Below the pieces are notes generated by a model that made no database searches, was not told where the DNA came from, and saw only the letters and a list, made by a program, of their open reading frames with translations. This document shows, in pieces, positions 1 to 6,330 of a DNA stretch of 10,241 nt; the first letter of the stretch is position 1, and each line of letters starts with the position of its first letter. The stretch spans positions 1-10,241 of the forward strand of contig CAZAMT010000138.1 in NCBI GenBank assembly GCA_964486145.1, read 5' to 3'. A program made the position numbers and the translations under genes. Origin of the DNA: CAZAMT01 sp964486145 (lineage in GTDB: Bacteria; Bacteroidota; Bacteroidia; Bacteroidales; JAAAOM01).

Positions 1-53
1 TTCATTTTTTCAGCATTCACGACGCAATCATCTACACGTTTAGACAAAATAAT

Positions 54-875
54 TTAACCAGGACTAATAATGCTGTCCGGATGAATATACATCACAGGTA
101 TTTTTTCATGGTTTGCTATTATTCGTGCTTCTTCATTGTCGAAAAAGCCTGAAAATTTTTGGTGTTTGTTACCAAGCCAAACAATAAGTTCTGCGTCAAG
201 TTTTCTCGCCAACGAGAGGGTTGAAGATGGCAAATCTTTATTTCTATCTGCCTGGTAAATGGTGTAAGAGATATTGTTTTTTAAAAATTTTTTTAAGGAA
301 AGGTTCAGGTTTGCCTGGTAATTTTTTTTGTTTTTATCCTCTTCCTGCTCCACCAGATGTATTTTTGAATTCAGATATTTGGCAATAAATGCTGCCCATG
401 ATATCTTTTCAATTTCCTGTGAATGTACATTTAACGGATAGATAACATCCGTAATTTCATCATGGTTTTTGGGTTTGTCCTGTACAACGATAAATGGAAT
501 TCTTGATCCGTCAATAACTCTCATAGCCCTGCTGCCAAACCACTTTTGAAATCCTTTTATGCCGTGTGTACCCATAATAACTATGCTCACTTTGTTATTC
601 TCGGCATACGATGCAATTTTCTCGAACAAACTTCCCTCAACAATAAAAAAGTCGGCCAGGATACGGTGTTTTTCTTTTATTTCGATGCAAATTTGCTTTA
701 TTTTCTTTTCGTTGCGTGCTCGTGCGACGGTACCCGATCCTTTCTTCATCACGTGCAAAAGCCGTATTTTGTGTCCGGTATGCAATGACAATCGTATGGC
801 ATGTTCAAGTGCATTTTCACTGGCTTTGGTAAAATCCCACGTTACAAGTATTATATTTCTTGTACTTTCCATCAT
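54..875 (-). CDS. Universal stress protein, two tandem UspA domains
   Basis: A 273-residue cytoplasmic protein with two consecutive Usp domains, about residues 6-132 and 141-267. Domain 1 opens with the usual beta strand (NIILVTWDFTKASENAL) and ends with the nucleotide-loop pattern MGTHGIKGFQKWFGS. This is G-x2-G-x8-GS, one residue shorter than the textbook G-x2-G-x9-G(S/T). Domain 2 has the Usp fold pattern (ELIVWLGNKH... IPVMYIHP) but no clear ATP loop, so it is probably degenerate. Usp proteins bind ATP or act as stress modulators; the specific role here is unknown. The longest frame begins at a TTG (894-896) that forms the end of a -7 promoter box, so I start at the ATG ending at 875; the next codon, ending at 872, is also ATG. 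It lies 236 bp downstream of rfbB on the same strand but has its own promoter, so it is probably a separate unit. Confidence 0.9.
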   Translation of the reverse strand: MMESTRNIILVTWDFTKASENALEHAIRLSLHTGHKIRLLHVMKKGSGTVARARNEKKIKQICIEIKEKHRILADFFIVEGSLFEKIASYAENNKVSIVIMGTHGIKGFQKWFGSRAMRVIDGSRIPFIVVQDKPKNHDEITDVIYPLNVHSQEIEKISWAAFIAKYLNSKIHLVEQEEDKNKKNYQANLNLSLKKFLKNNISYTIYQADRNKDLPSSTLSLARKLDAELIVWLGNKHQKFSGFFDNEEARIIANHEKIPVMYIHPDSIISPG

Positions 876-893
876 CTCTTTTTTTCGGACTGT

Positions 894-925
894 CAAAGTT
901 ACTGAAAGTATATTGATTATCTGAA
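894..925 (-). promoter_or_regulatory. Promoter of the universal stress gene (Bacteroidetes type)
   Basis: On the minus strand TAACTTTG (901 to 894) matches the Bacteroidetes -7 consensus TAnnTTTG exactly. TTC, one base from the -33 TTG, lies 21 nt upstream at 925-923. Transcription would begin near 887, giving a leader of roughly 12-15 nt before the ATG at 875 or 872. The -33 element is weak. Confidence 0.5.
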
Positions 926-1043
926 TTTATTGAAGAATATATACAGGATTCTGATGTACAAGCACTTTGCGATATATATCCGATTTATGGCGAAGGTTTT
1001 TTCACCATTCGGAAATCGTTTTTTTGAATTCGAAATGTTGGGA

Positions 1044-1076
1044 AGGTAGAACAGATGACCCTGTCATTAAGTACCT
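1044..1076 (-). other. Nested inverted repeat in the rfbB 3' region
   Basis: An inner perfect stem ATGAC-CCT-GTCAT (1055-1067) lies inside an outer AGGTA (1044-1048) / TACCT (1072-1076) pair. The element starts about 35 bp past the rfbB stop codon and could fold in the operon's 3' untranslated RNA. No T-run follows it on the minus strand, so it is not a textbook intrinsic terminator. It may be a weak terminator, an RNA-stabilising structure or chance. Confidence 0.25.
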
Positions 1077-1111
1077 GTAAGACCTTGAAAAATATCTATT
1101 TCTAAAACAGT

Positions 1112-2164
1112 TTACCTGACTACATATTGCTGCTCATAATATTTTTCATAATCACCTGCCAAAACACGGTTGAGCCAGGTTTCATTCTCAAGATACCAGT
1201 CGACTGTTTTTGAAAGGCCCTGTTCAAACTGCAGGGAAGGTTTCCAGTTTAATTCCCGTTGAATTTTGGATGAATCAATGGCATATCTCAAATCGTGTCC
1301 GGCCCGATCTTTCACAAAAGTGATGAGTTTCGCGGATTCTCCCTTGTTACGACCCAGTTTTTCATCCATAATTTTGCATAAAAGATGAATCAGGTCAATG
1401 TTCGTCCACTCATTATTACCTCCAATGTTATAGGTTTCACCTGTTTTTCCCTTGTGAAAAACAAGATCAATGGCAATTGCATGATCTTCAACATATAACC
1501 AGTCCCTGATGTTCTCGCCTTTTCCATAGATTGGAATGGCTTTGCTGTTTTTTATATTATTGATGGATAACGGGATTAACTTTTCGGGAAACTGGTTGGG
1601 GCCGTAATTGTTTGAACAATTGGTAAGTACAACCGGTAGTTGAAATGTATGATGATACGCCCGCACCAAATGGTCTGAACTGGCCTTGGATGCTGAATAA
1701 GGGCTTCGTGGATCGTAGGATGTTGATTCCGTGAAAAATCCTTCTTCACCAAGTGATCCGTACACCTCATCTGTTGAAATATGATAAAAAAGTTTATTAG
1801 CAGTATCCGTTTCCCATATTTCTCTTGCTGCATTTAGCAGGGTCACAGTGCCAATAATGTTGGTTTGAATAAATTCAATGGGGTTTGATATGGAGCGGTC
1901 AACGTGCGATTCTGCTGCCAAATGAATTACTCCATCAAATTGGTGCTCCTTAAATAAGGGAAGAATGAATTCTGCATCGGTAATATCACCTTTTATGAAA
2001 GTATAGTTAGGTTCAGATTCAATATCTGTTAAGTTTTCAAGATTGCCTGCATATGTGAGGTTATCAAGGTTGAATATTTGGTAATCAGGATATTTTTTTA
2101 CAAAAAGTCGTATTACATGTGATCCAATAAATCCTGCACCCCCGGTAATTAAAAGTTTTTTCAT
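1112..2164 (-). CDS. rfbB: dTDP-glucose 4,6-dehydratase
   Basis: A 350-residue extended short-chain dehydrogenase/reductase converting dTDP-D-glucose to dTDP-4-keto-6-deoxy-D-glucose, the second step of dTDP-rhamnose synthesis and the branch point to other 6-deoxy sugars. Visible signatures are the NAD-binding GGAGFIG (residues 8-14), the family hallmark AAESHVDRSI (83-92), the catalytic Thr-Asp-Glu triplet in HISTDEVYG (T131, D132, E133), YSASK (Tyr156, Lys160), NNYGP (185-189) and RDWLYV (220-225). Length is normal and the ATG at 2164 opens directly onto the first beta strand. It is the last gene of the minus-strand sugar cluster, 168 bp after galE. The other rhamnose genes (rmlA, rmlC, rmlD) are not in the window, so the final sugar cannot be told. 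Confidence 0.96.
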   Translation of the reverse strand: MKKLLITGGAGFIGSHVIRLFVKKYPDYQIFNLDNLTYAGNLENLTDIESEPNYTFIKGDITDAEFILPLFKEHQFDGVIHLAAESHVDRSISNPIEFIQTNIIGTVTLLNAAREIWETDTANKLFYHISTDEVYGSLGEEGFFTESTSYDPRSPYSASKASSDHLVRAYHHTFQLPVVLTNCSNNYGPNQFPEKLIPLSINNIKNSKAIPIYGKGENIRDWLYVEDHAIAIDLVFHKGKTGETYNIGGNNEWTNIDLIHLLCKIMDEKLGRNKGESAKLITFVKDRAGHDLRYAIDSSKIQRELNWKPSLQFEQGLSKTVDWYLENETWLNRVLAGDYEKYYEQQYVVR

Positions 2165-2173
2165 GTGTTTATA

Positions 2174-2207
2174 ATTAAGTTACTAAGTTAATTAAGTTAT
2201 TGAGTTT
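2174..2207. repeat. 17-bp tandem duplication upstream of rfbB
   Basis: Two adjacent 17-bp units, attaagttactaagtta (2174-2190) and attaagttattgagttt (2191-2207), match at 14 of 17 positions. They sit directly before the rfbB start codon at 2164 and would be in the untranslated leader of rfbB on the polycistronic RNA. Confidence 0.5.
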
Positions 2208-2260
2208 ATCCGGTAGTTCGTGGTAGAAGAACCTTTAATAATCATGTGCGTGTGTTTCAT
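2192..2260 (-). CDS. Possible 22-residue small ORF between galE and rfbB
   Basis: An ATG at 2260 opens a 22-codon frame (MKHTHMIIKGSSTTNYRINS then I-T, stop TAA). The start context TATAAACACATGAAA is identical to that of rfbB, and 13 bases of it are also shared with galE. No family is recognised and composition gives no help. It could be a translated leader peptide, the remnant of a deleted gene whose start region survives, or chance. The shared start context is the only positive evidence. Confidence 0.2.
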   Translation of the reverse strand: MKHTHMIIKGSSTTNYRINSIT

Positions 2261-2267
2261 GTGTTTA
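2255..2267 (-). repeat. Third copy of the start-codon element TAAACACATGAAA
   Basis: The 13-mer tttcatgtgttta occurs at the rfbB start (2159-2171), here between genes (2255-2267), and at the galE start (3350-3362). Read on the coding strand it is TAAACACATGAAA. For rfbB and galE it spans the ATG, and those two share 16 bases (AAACACATGAAAAAAC). It may be a favoured Shine-Dalgarno-free initiation context or the trace of a local duplication. Confidence 0.55.
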
Positions 2268-2318
2268 TATTTCATTTTACAATTGATTCACTCACACAAA
2301 AACGGGCATTTAATAGTA

Positions 2319-2339
2319 TTTGTTATAAAATATTACAAA
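2319..2339. repeat. AT-rich inverted repeat across the galE stop
   Basis: The 21 bases tttgttataaaatattacaaa form an imperfect hairpin: TTTGT pairs with ACAAA, then one A/A mismatch, then a further 3-bp stem closing a 3-nt loop. It covers the galE stop codon (2333-2335). It could protect the 3' end of an upstream RNA segment or attenuate transcription into rfbB. A chance origin is possible because the region is very AT-rich. Confidence 0.3.
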
Positions 2340-3355
2340 CGAATATTTTTTTCCCATGTCCATGCACTTTGAAGTGTTTCTTCCAGGGGAATTTTCGCCC
2401 GCCAGCCAAGTTCTTTGTTGGCATATGCCGTATCAGCCCAAACTTGTTCTATGTCTCCGGGCCTTCTTTCAACAATTTCATAATTCAGCTTATTACCTGT
2501 TACTTTTTCAAATACTTTAATAATTTCCAACACCGAATTTCCTTTACCAGTACCCAAATTGAAAACCTCGTTGTTGCTTTTATTCTTATTTTCAAGCATT
2601 CTTTCGATGGCTACAACATGGGCTCTTGCCAAATCCACTACATTAATGTAATCCCTTATAGCCGTGCCATCAGGAGTATTGTAATCATCGCCGAATACGC
2701 GAAGTTTTTCCCTCAAACCAACGGCAGTTTGGGTAATAAAGGGCACAAGGTTTTGCGGTATTCCACTGGGTAGTTCACCAATCAATCCGGATTTATGCGC
2801 TCCAATCGGATTAAAATATCGCAGAGATATGCATTTTAATTGTTTTTGAATAGCGAGGGTATCACGAATAATTTCTTCGGATATTTGTTTTGTATTGCCG
2901 TATGGTGAATTGGCTGGTTTGATTGGGGCTTCTTCAGTAACCGGCAGATTATCAGGCTGCCCGTAAACCGTGCAGGATGAAGAAAACACTATGTTGGGCA
3001 CATCTTTATCCCTCATCATTTCAAGCAAGTTCATTAATGATACCAGATTGTTTTGATAATATTCCAGAGGCTTATCTACTGATTCACCCACGGCTTTAAA
3101 TGCTGCAAAATGGATAATTGCATTCACATCCGGGTAGGAGGTAAAAAAAGAGGAGACTTTTTCTTTATCACATAAGTCAAAATTTTCAAAAGCCGGTCGT
3201 GTACCTGTTATTTTTTCAATGCCGTCAAGCACTTCCATTTTTGAATTGCTTAAATTATCGATGATTATTACATCATAGCCGGATTCAATAAGTTCTACGG
3301 CGGTATGTGAACCAATATAACCGGTACCTCCGGTCACCAAAATTTGTTTTTTCAT
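2333..3355 (-). CDS. galE: UDP-glucose 4-epimerase (GalE)
   Basis: A 340-residue NAD-dependent epimerase interconverting UDP-glucose and UDP-galactose in the cytoplasm (Leloir pathway; supplies UDP-Gal for polysaccharides). Visible signatures are GGTGYIGSH (residues 9-17), HFAAFKAVGES (82-92), FSSSCTVYG with catalytic Ser127 (124-132), SPYGNTK with Tyr152 and Lys156, RYFNPIGAH (179-187), and the C-terminal RRPGDIEQVWAD. At the place of E. coli Tyr299, which limits N-acetylated substrates, there is Val305, so use of UDP-GlcNAc/GalNAc is conceivable. The longest frame starts at a TTG (3376); I prefer the ATG at 3355, seven codons later, because the NAD motif follows at the usual distance and the ATG context matches rfbB. 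It lies 117 bp after the acetyltransferase gene. Confidence 0.95.
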   Translation of the reverse strand: MKKQILVTGGTGYIGSHTAVELIESGYDVIIIDNLSNSKMEVLDGIEKITGTRPAFENFDLCDKEKVSSFFTSYPDVNAIIHFAAFKAVGESVDKPLEYYQNNLVSLMNLLEMMRDKDVPNIVFSSSCTVYGQPDNLPVTEEAPIKPANSPYGNTKQISEEIIRDTLAIQKQLKCISLRYFNPIGAHKSGLIGELPSGIPQNLVPFITQTAVGLREKLRVFGDDYNTPDGTAIRDYINVVDLARAHVVAIERMLENKNKSNNEVFNLGTGKGNSVLEIIKVFEKVTGNKLNYEIVERRPGDIEQVWADTAYANKELGWRAKIPLEETLQSAWTWEKNIRL

Positions 3356-3425
3356 GTGTTTAAAATTTGTGACCAAACCTGAAATTTGGCACTTATTTTA
3401 ATCGTGGTAGTGTGTGCCTCAGTAA

Positions 3426-3458
3426 TTATCTCAGATAACTTGTCCGACAATTGGCGGA
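3426..3458. promoter_or_regulatory. Cluster of short palindromes upstream of galE
   Basis: Two perfect odd palindromes lie one base apart: TTATCT-C-AGATAA (3426-3438) and TTGTC-C-GACAA (3440-3450). The second overlaps an imperfect 16-bp palindrome, TCCGACAATTGGCGGA (3443-3458, one mismatched pair). They lie 71-103 bp before the galE start. They could be protein-binding sites or small RNA hairpins in the intergenic leader; nothing identifies the binder. Confidence 0.3.
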
Positions 3459-3472
3459 TGGTCTGTTTCATT

Positions 3473-4051
3473 TTAATTTATTTTAAATACTTTTTCATTT
3501 TCAAGTTTGTATTTCTCGTTGCTTTCCGGGCAAATGGCTTCTCCTTTTTCGTCAAAATAAAGCCGATGGCCGTATTCGCTCATCCATCCGGCATGTTTTG
3601 CAGGATTGCCAAGAACCAGTGAATACGCTTTTACTTCTTTTGTAACCACGGCTCCCGCGCCAATAAATGCATACTCGCCTATGTCATGGCCACAAATGAT
3701 CGTTGCATTGGCACCAATGGTAGCTCCTTTTTTAACAACGGTTTGCATGTATTCGTTTTGTCTGTTCACAGCACTTCTTGGATTGATAACATTGGTAAAA
3801 ACCATGGATGGCCCGAGAAATACATCATCTTCACATGTTACTCCGGTATAAACAGATACATTGTTTTGTATTTTAAGATTATTTCCAAGTTTAACATCCG
3901 GAGATATCACTACGTTTTGCCCGATATTACAGTTTTCTCCAATTTCACTGCCTTTCATAATGTGCGAAAAATGCCATATCCTGGTTCCTTTTCCAATTTT
4001 ACAGCCCTCATCAATAACAGCAGTTTCGTGTGCAAAAAATGAATCCTTCAT
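3473..4051 (-). CDS. Left-handed beta-helix sugar N-acetyltransferase, WbpD/WlbB-like
   Basis: A 192-residue hexapeptide-repeat acyltransferase. Repeats such as IGKGTRIWHFSHI, IGENCNIGQNVVI and LGNNLKIQNNVSVYTGV (residues 19-71) are followed by the conserved loop DDVFLGPSMVFTNVINPRSA (75-94) and the final coils GATIGANATIICGHDIGEYAFIGAGAVV (109-136). It ends in NPAKHAGWMSEYG plus a short tail, the pattern of WbpD/WlbB. That family transfers acetyl from acetyl-CoA to the 3-amino group of a UDP-2-acetamido-3-amino-2,3-dideoxy-glucuronate sugar. The related enzymes QdtC/FdtC act on dTDP-3-amino-3,6-dideoxyhexoses and, with rfbB in the cluster, remain possible. Its start lies 1 bp after the aminotransferase stop, implying coupled translation and consecutive reactions. 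Homotrimeric in known relatives. Confidence 0.9.
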   Translation of the reverse strand: MKDSFFAHETAVIDEGCKIGKGTRIWHFSHIMKGSEIGENCNIGQNVVISPDVKLGNNLKIQNNVSVYTGVTCEDDVFLGPSMVFTNVINPRSAVNRQNEYMQTVVKKGATIGANATIICGHDIGEYAFIGAGAVVTKEVKAYSLVLGNPAKHAGWMSEYGHRLYFDEKGEAICPESNEKYKLENEKVFKIN

Positions 4052-4052
4052 G

Positions 4053-5174
4053 TTAAAAAAAGTTTTTAATGGCCTCCGTGATAAATGATAGTTGATCCTC
4101 CGTTAATTCGGTATGCATGGGGAGAGATAATACCTCCGTGCAAGCATTTTCAGAATGCTTTAATTCCTTTTTGTGATCCACAAATGGCATGTATGCTTTT
4201 TGTTTGTGAAGTGGAACAGGATAATAAACCATGGATGGGATGTTATGCTCAGAAAGGTACTTCTTTAAATCATCCCGCTTTTCGTTTTTAACCCGGATAG
4301 TGTATTGATGAAAAACGTGTGTCGAATCCGGATTTCGTTCAGGGATGGTGATTTCTTCAACTTCCGCGAGATGCTCATCGTACCATGCTGCTGCCTGTTG
4401 TCTCGATTTGATGTAGCCGTTCAGGTATCCCAGTTTAATCCTGAGAATGGCAGCTTGCAATGTATCAAGCCTTGAATTTACTCCAATAACGTCGTTGTAA
4501 TATTTTACTTTTGATCCATGGTTTGCAATGGCCGATATTTTTTCAGCCAGATTGCCATCATTCGTAGTGAGAGCGCCTCCATCACCGAAACAACCCAGGT
4601 TTTTTGAAGGAAAAAATGAAGTAGTTCCAATAGTGCCCATGGTTCCGGATTTCAGAGATTTTCCATCCAGAAGGTAATCTGAACCGATGGCCTGTGCATT
4701 GTCTTCGATCACATATAGTTTGTTCTGCCGGGCAATTTCCAGTATTCGTTTCATATTGGCACATTGTCCAAACAGGTGTACAGGCAGAATTGCCCTTGTG
4801 TTTTTCGTAATCGCTTCTTCAATTCGATCAGAATCCATGTTGAACGAGCCGGGTTTGATGTCAACGAATACAGGTTTTAATTTCAGGAGGGCAATTACTT
4901 CAGCCGTAGCAACAAATGTAAATGCTGATGTAATGACTTCATCCCCCGGTTCGAGATTCAGCGCCATCAAAGCAATTTGAAGGGCATCAGTACCATTTGC
5001 ACAATTGATTACATGATTGCATGCCAGGTATTCTGATAATTCCGATTCGAAGAATTTTACTTCCTTGCCTTTTATGAATCGGGTGTTATCAATAACTTCC
5101 TGAATAGCCTTATCTACCTGGTTTTTAATGTTTAAATACTGACCATGCAGGTCAACCATTTGTATTTTTTTCAT
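4053..5174 (-). CDS. DegT/DnrJ/EryC1 sugar aminotransferase, WbpE-like
   Basis: A 373-residue PLP-dependent nucleotide-sugar aminotransferase, expected to convert a 3-keto sugar nucleotide to the 3-amino sugar with glutamate as donor. Visible residues are the phosphate-binding NGTDAL (60-65), EDNAQAIG with Asp158 for the pyridine nitrogen and Gln161 stacking on the ring, Lys191 for the Schiff base in SFFPSKNLGCFGDGGA, and GVNSRLDTLQAAIL. The wording of these stretches resembles Pseudomonas WbpE (UDP-2-acetamido-2-deoxy-3-oxo-glucuronate aminotransferase) more than the 4-aminotransferases of the family, and the next gene is WbpD-like, so 3-amination is favoured. QdtB/FdtB-type activity on a dTDP-3-keto sugar is the alternative. 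It is the first gene of the minus-strand cluster. WbpA and WbpB, which supply the keto substrate, are absent here. Confidence 0.92.
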   Translation of the reverse strand: MKKIQMVDLHGQYLNIKNQVDKAIQEVIDNTRFIKGKEVKFFESELSEYLACNHVINCANGTDALQIALMALNLEPGDEVITSAFTFVATAEVIALLKLKPVFVDIKPGSFNMDSDRIEEAITKNTRAILPVHLFGQCANMKRILEIARQNKLYVIEDNAQAIGSDYLLDGKSLKSGTMGTIGTTSFFPSKNLGCFGDGGALTTNDGNLAEKISAIANHGSKVKYYNDVIGVNSRLDTLQAAILRIKLGYLNGYIKSRQQAAAWYDEHLAEVEEITIPERNPDSTHVFHQYTIRVKNEKRDDLKKYLSEHNIPSMVYYPVPLHKQKAYMPFVDHKKELKHSENACTEVLSLPMHTELTEDQLSFITEAIKNFF

Positions 5175-5184
5175 AAGTACGATG

Positions 5185-5219
5185 TTGTCTAGTGTATTCG
5201 AAGATATTGCTTAATTTTG
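5185..5219 (+). promoter_or_regulatory. Candidate promoter for the HU/SPOR gene
   Basis: TAATTTTG (5212-5219) matches the -7 consensus TAnnTTTG. A TTG at 5185-5187 lies 24 nt upstream, somewhat farther than usual. Transcription would start near 5226, leaving a leader of about 90 nt before the ATG at 5318. The box is short and may be chance in AT-rich DNA. Confidence 0.3.
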
Positions 5220-5301
5220 AATGATAATAACTTTCATTGGCATTTGTCGTAAAAGTGCTTTAATTTCAGGCATTTAATAATACATTCGTAAATTGATAGT
5301 A

Positions 5302-5309
5302 CAAAGATA
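5302..5309 (-). promoter_or_regulatory. Candidate -7 box for the sugar-gene cluster
   Basis: On the minus strand TATCTTTG (5309 to 5302) matches TAnnTTTG exactly, but no TTG is found at the -33 distance. Transcription would start near 5295, about 120 nt before the aminotransferase ATG at 5174, and run through the 143-bp divergent gap. The same ten bases acaaagatat recur upstream of metG. Confidence 0.35.
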
Positions 5310-5317
5310 TAATTGAA

Positions 5318-6322
5318 ATGGCAGTTGATATAAAAATTGTAGTAAAAGAATTATTAAAAAAGAATCCTTGTGTAATCCTGCCAAGATTAGGTGGATTTAC
5401 CGCGGAATATGCTTCCGCGAAGGTAGATCCAAACAGTAATACATTCAATCCACCCAGAAAAAAACTCGGGTTTAATCCTGATTTAACCAATGATGGAGGG
5501 CTGATTCATGGGTATTTAATCAAGGAAAAAGGTTTTTCTGAAAATGAAGCGAATAAAGTTTTAGCTGATTTTGTGCAGCAGGTATGGCGCAGGCTGGATC
5601 ATGGACTCGAGGAAAATTTTCCGAATATCGGAACCCTGAAACTAAATGAGAAAAAGGTAATTGAATTCGAATCAGCAACAGACGAAAATTTATTGTTGGA
5701 ATCTTATGGTTTTGATTCTTTTAAATACTCTCCGTCAAATACATCAAAAAAAACACCGGCCATTGAACAACCCAGGGTTAAAAGACCAAGTTTTGCCAGG
5801 GCTCTGATTTTTATTGTTGGTATACCTTTGCTTATAACATATGGCGTATATTTTTATATGGAAGGTGACCCGGTACCCTTTCGTTCGCTATTCACCAATG
5901 ACTCTGTAAAGGATTTTACTTTAGATGAGTACGATGCTTTTTTGAGTGGCGATAAAAATGATACGACCACGAATGAAGAATACAAGGAACTGGATAAAAA
6001 GCTTGATCATCAGACGCGCCCGGAAAATGCATTGAAATATACCGAAGATCCTGCATCGACCCGGGAAAAACCTGTTGCTGATAAATATGCCGGCATGACT
6101 GAGTTCCACATCATTGCAGGTAGTTTCAAGAAAATGAGCAATGCACGTGTGTTGAGTCAAAAACTGGTAACGAAAGGTTTTCAACCAACCATTCTCGATA
6201 AGCAAAATGGTTATTTCAGAGTATCAATAAAATCGTTTGATAACCGCACCATTGCTTTACAGGAATTTAACCGGTTACGGTCAAAACATCGCGATTTAAA
6301 GCTTTGGTTGTTGAGCATGTGA
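5318..6322 (+). CDS. HU-like (CCDC81-type) domain, membrane helix and SPOR domain protein
   Basis: A 334-residue protein in three parts. Residues 1-130 resemble the paired HU-like domains of the HU-CCDC81 families of Bacteroidetes: VVKELLKKNPCVILPRLGGF at 8-27, then GLIHGYLIKEKGFSENEANKV at 61-81 and ENFPNIGTLKLN at 99-110. A basic stretch (PRVKRP) leads to one transmembrane segment at about 160-181 (ARALIFIVGIPLLITYGVYF). A charged linker follows, then a C-terminal SPOR domain at about 261-334 (EFHIIAGSFKKMSNARVLSQ ... NGYFRVSIKSF). SPOR domains bind denuded septal peptidoglycan, so the N-terminal part should be cytoplasmic and the SPOR part periplasmic. A link between nucleoid or cytoplasmic partner and the division wall is a reasonable inference, not shown. 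There is no cleavable signal peptide. Convergent with metG, 8 bp between stop codons. Confidence 0.88.
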   Translation: MAVDIKIVVKELLKKNPCVILPRLGGFTAEYASAKVDPNSNTFNPPRKKLGFNPDLTNDGGLIHGYLIKEKGFSENEANKVLADFVQQVWRRLDHGLEENFPNIGTLKLNEKKVIEFESATDENLLLESYGFDSFKYSPSNTSKKTPAIEQPRVKRPSFARALIFIVGIPLLITYGVYFYMEGDPVPFRSLFTNDSVKDFTLDEYDAFLSGDKNDTTTNEEYKELDKKLDHQTRPENALKYTEDPASTREKPVADKYAGMTEFHIIAGSFKKMSNARVLSQKLVTKGFQPTILDKQNGYFRVSIKSFDNRTIALQEFNRLRSKHRDLKLWLLSM

Positions 6323-6330
6323 TGGCCTTA

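Noticed and set aside
31..44. Near-palindrome TCTACACGTTTAGA downstream of the stress gene
   Set aside because: Short, with one mismatched pair, no T-run and no context; likely chance.
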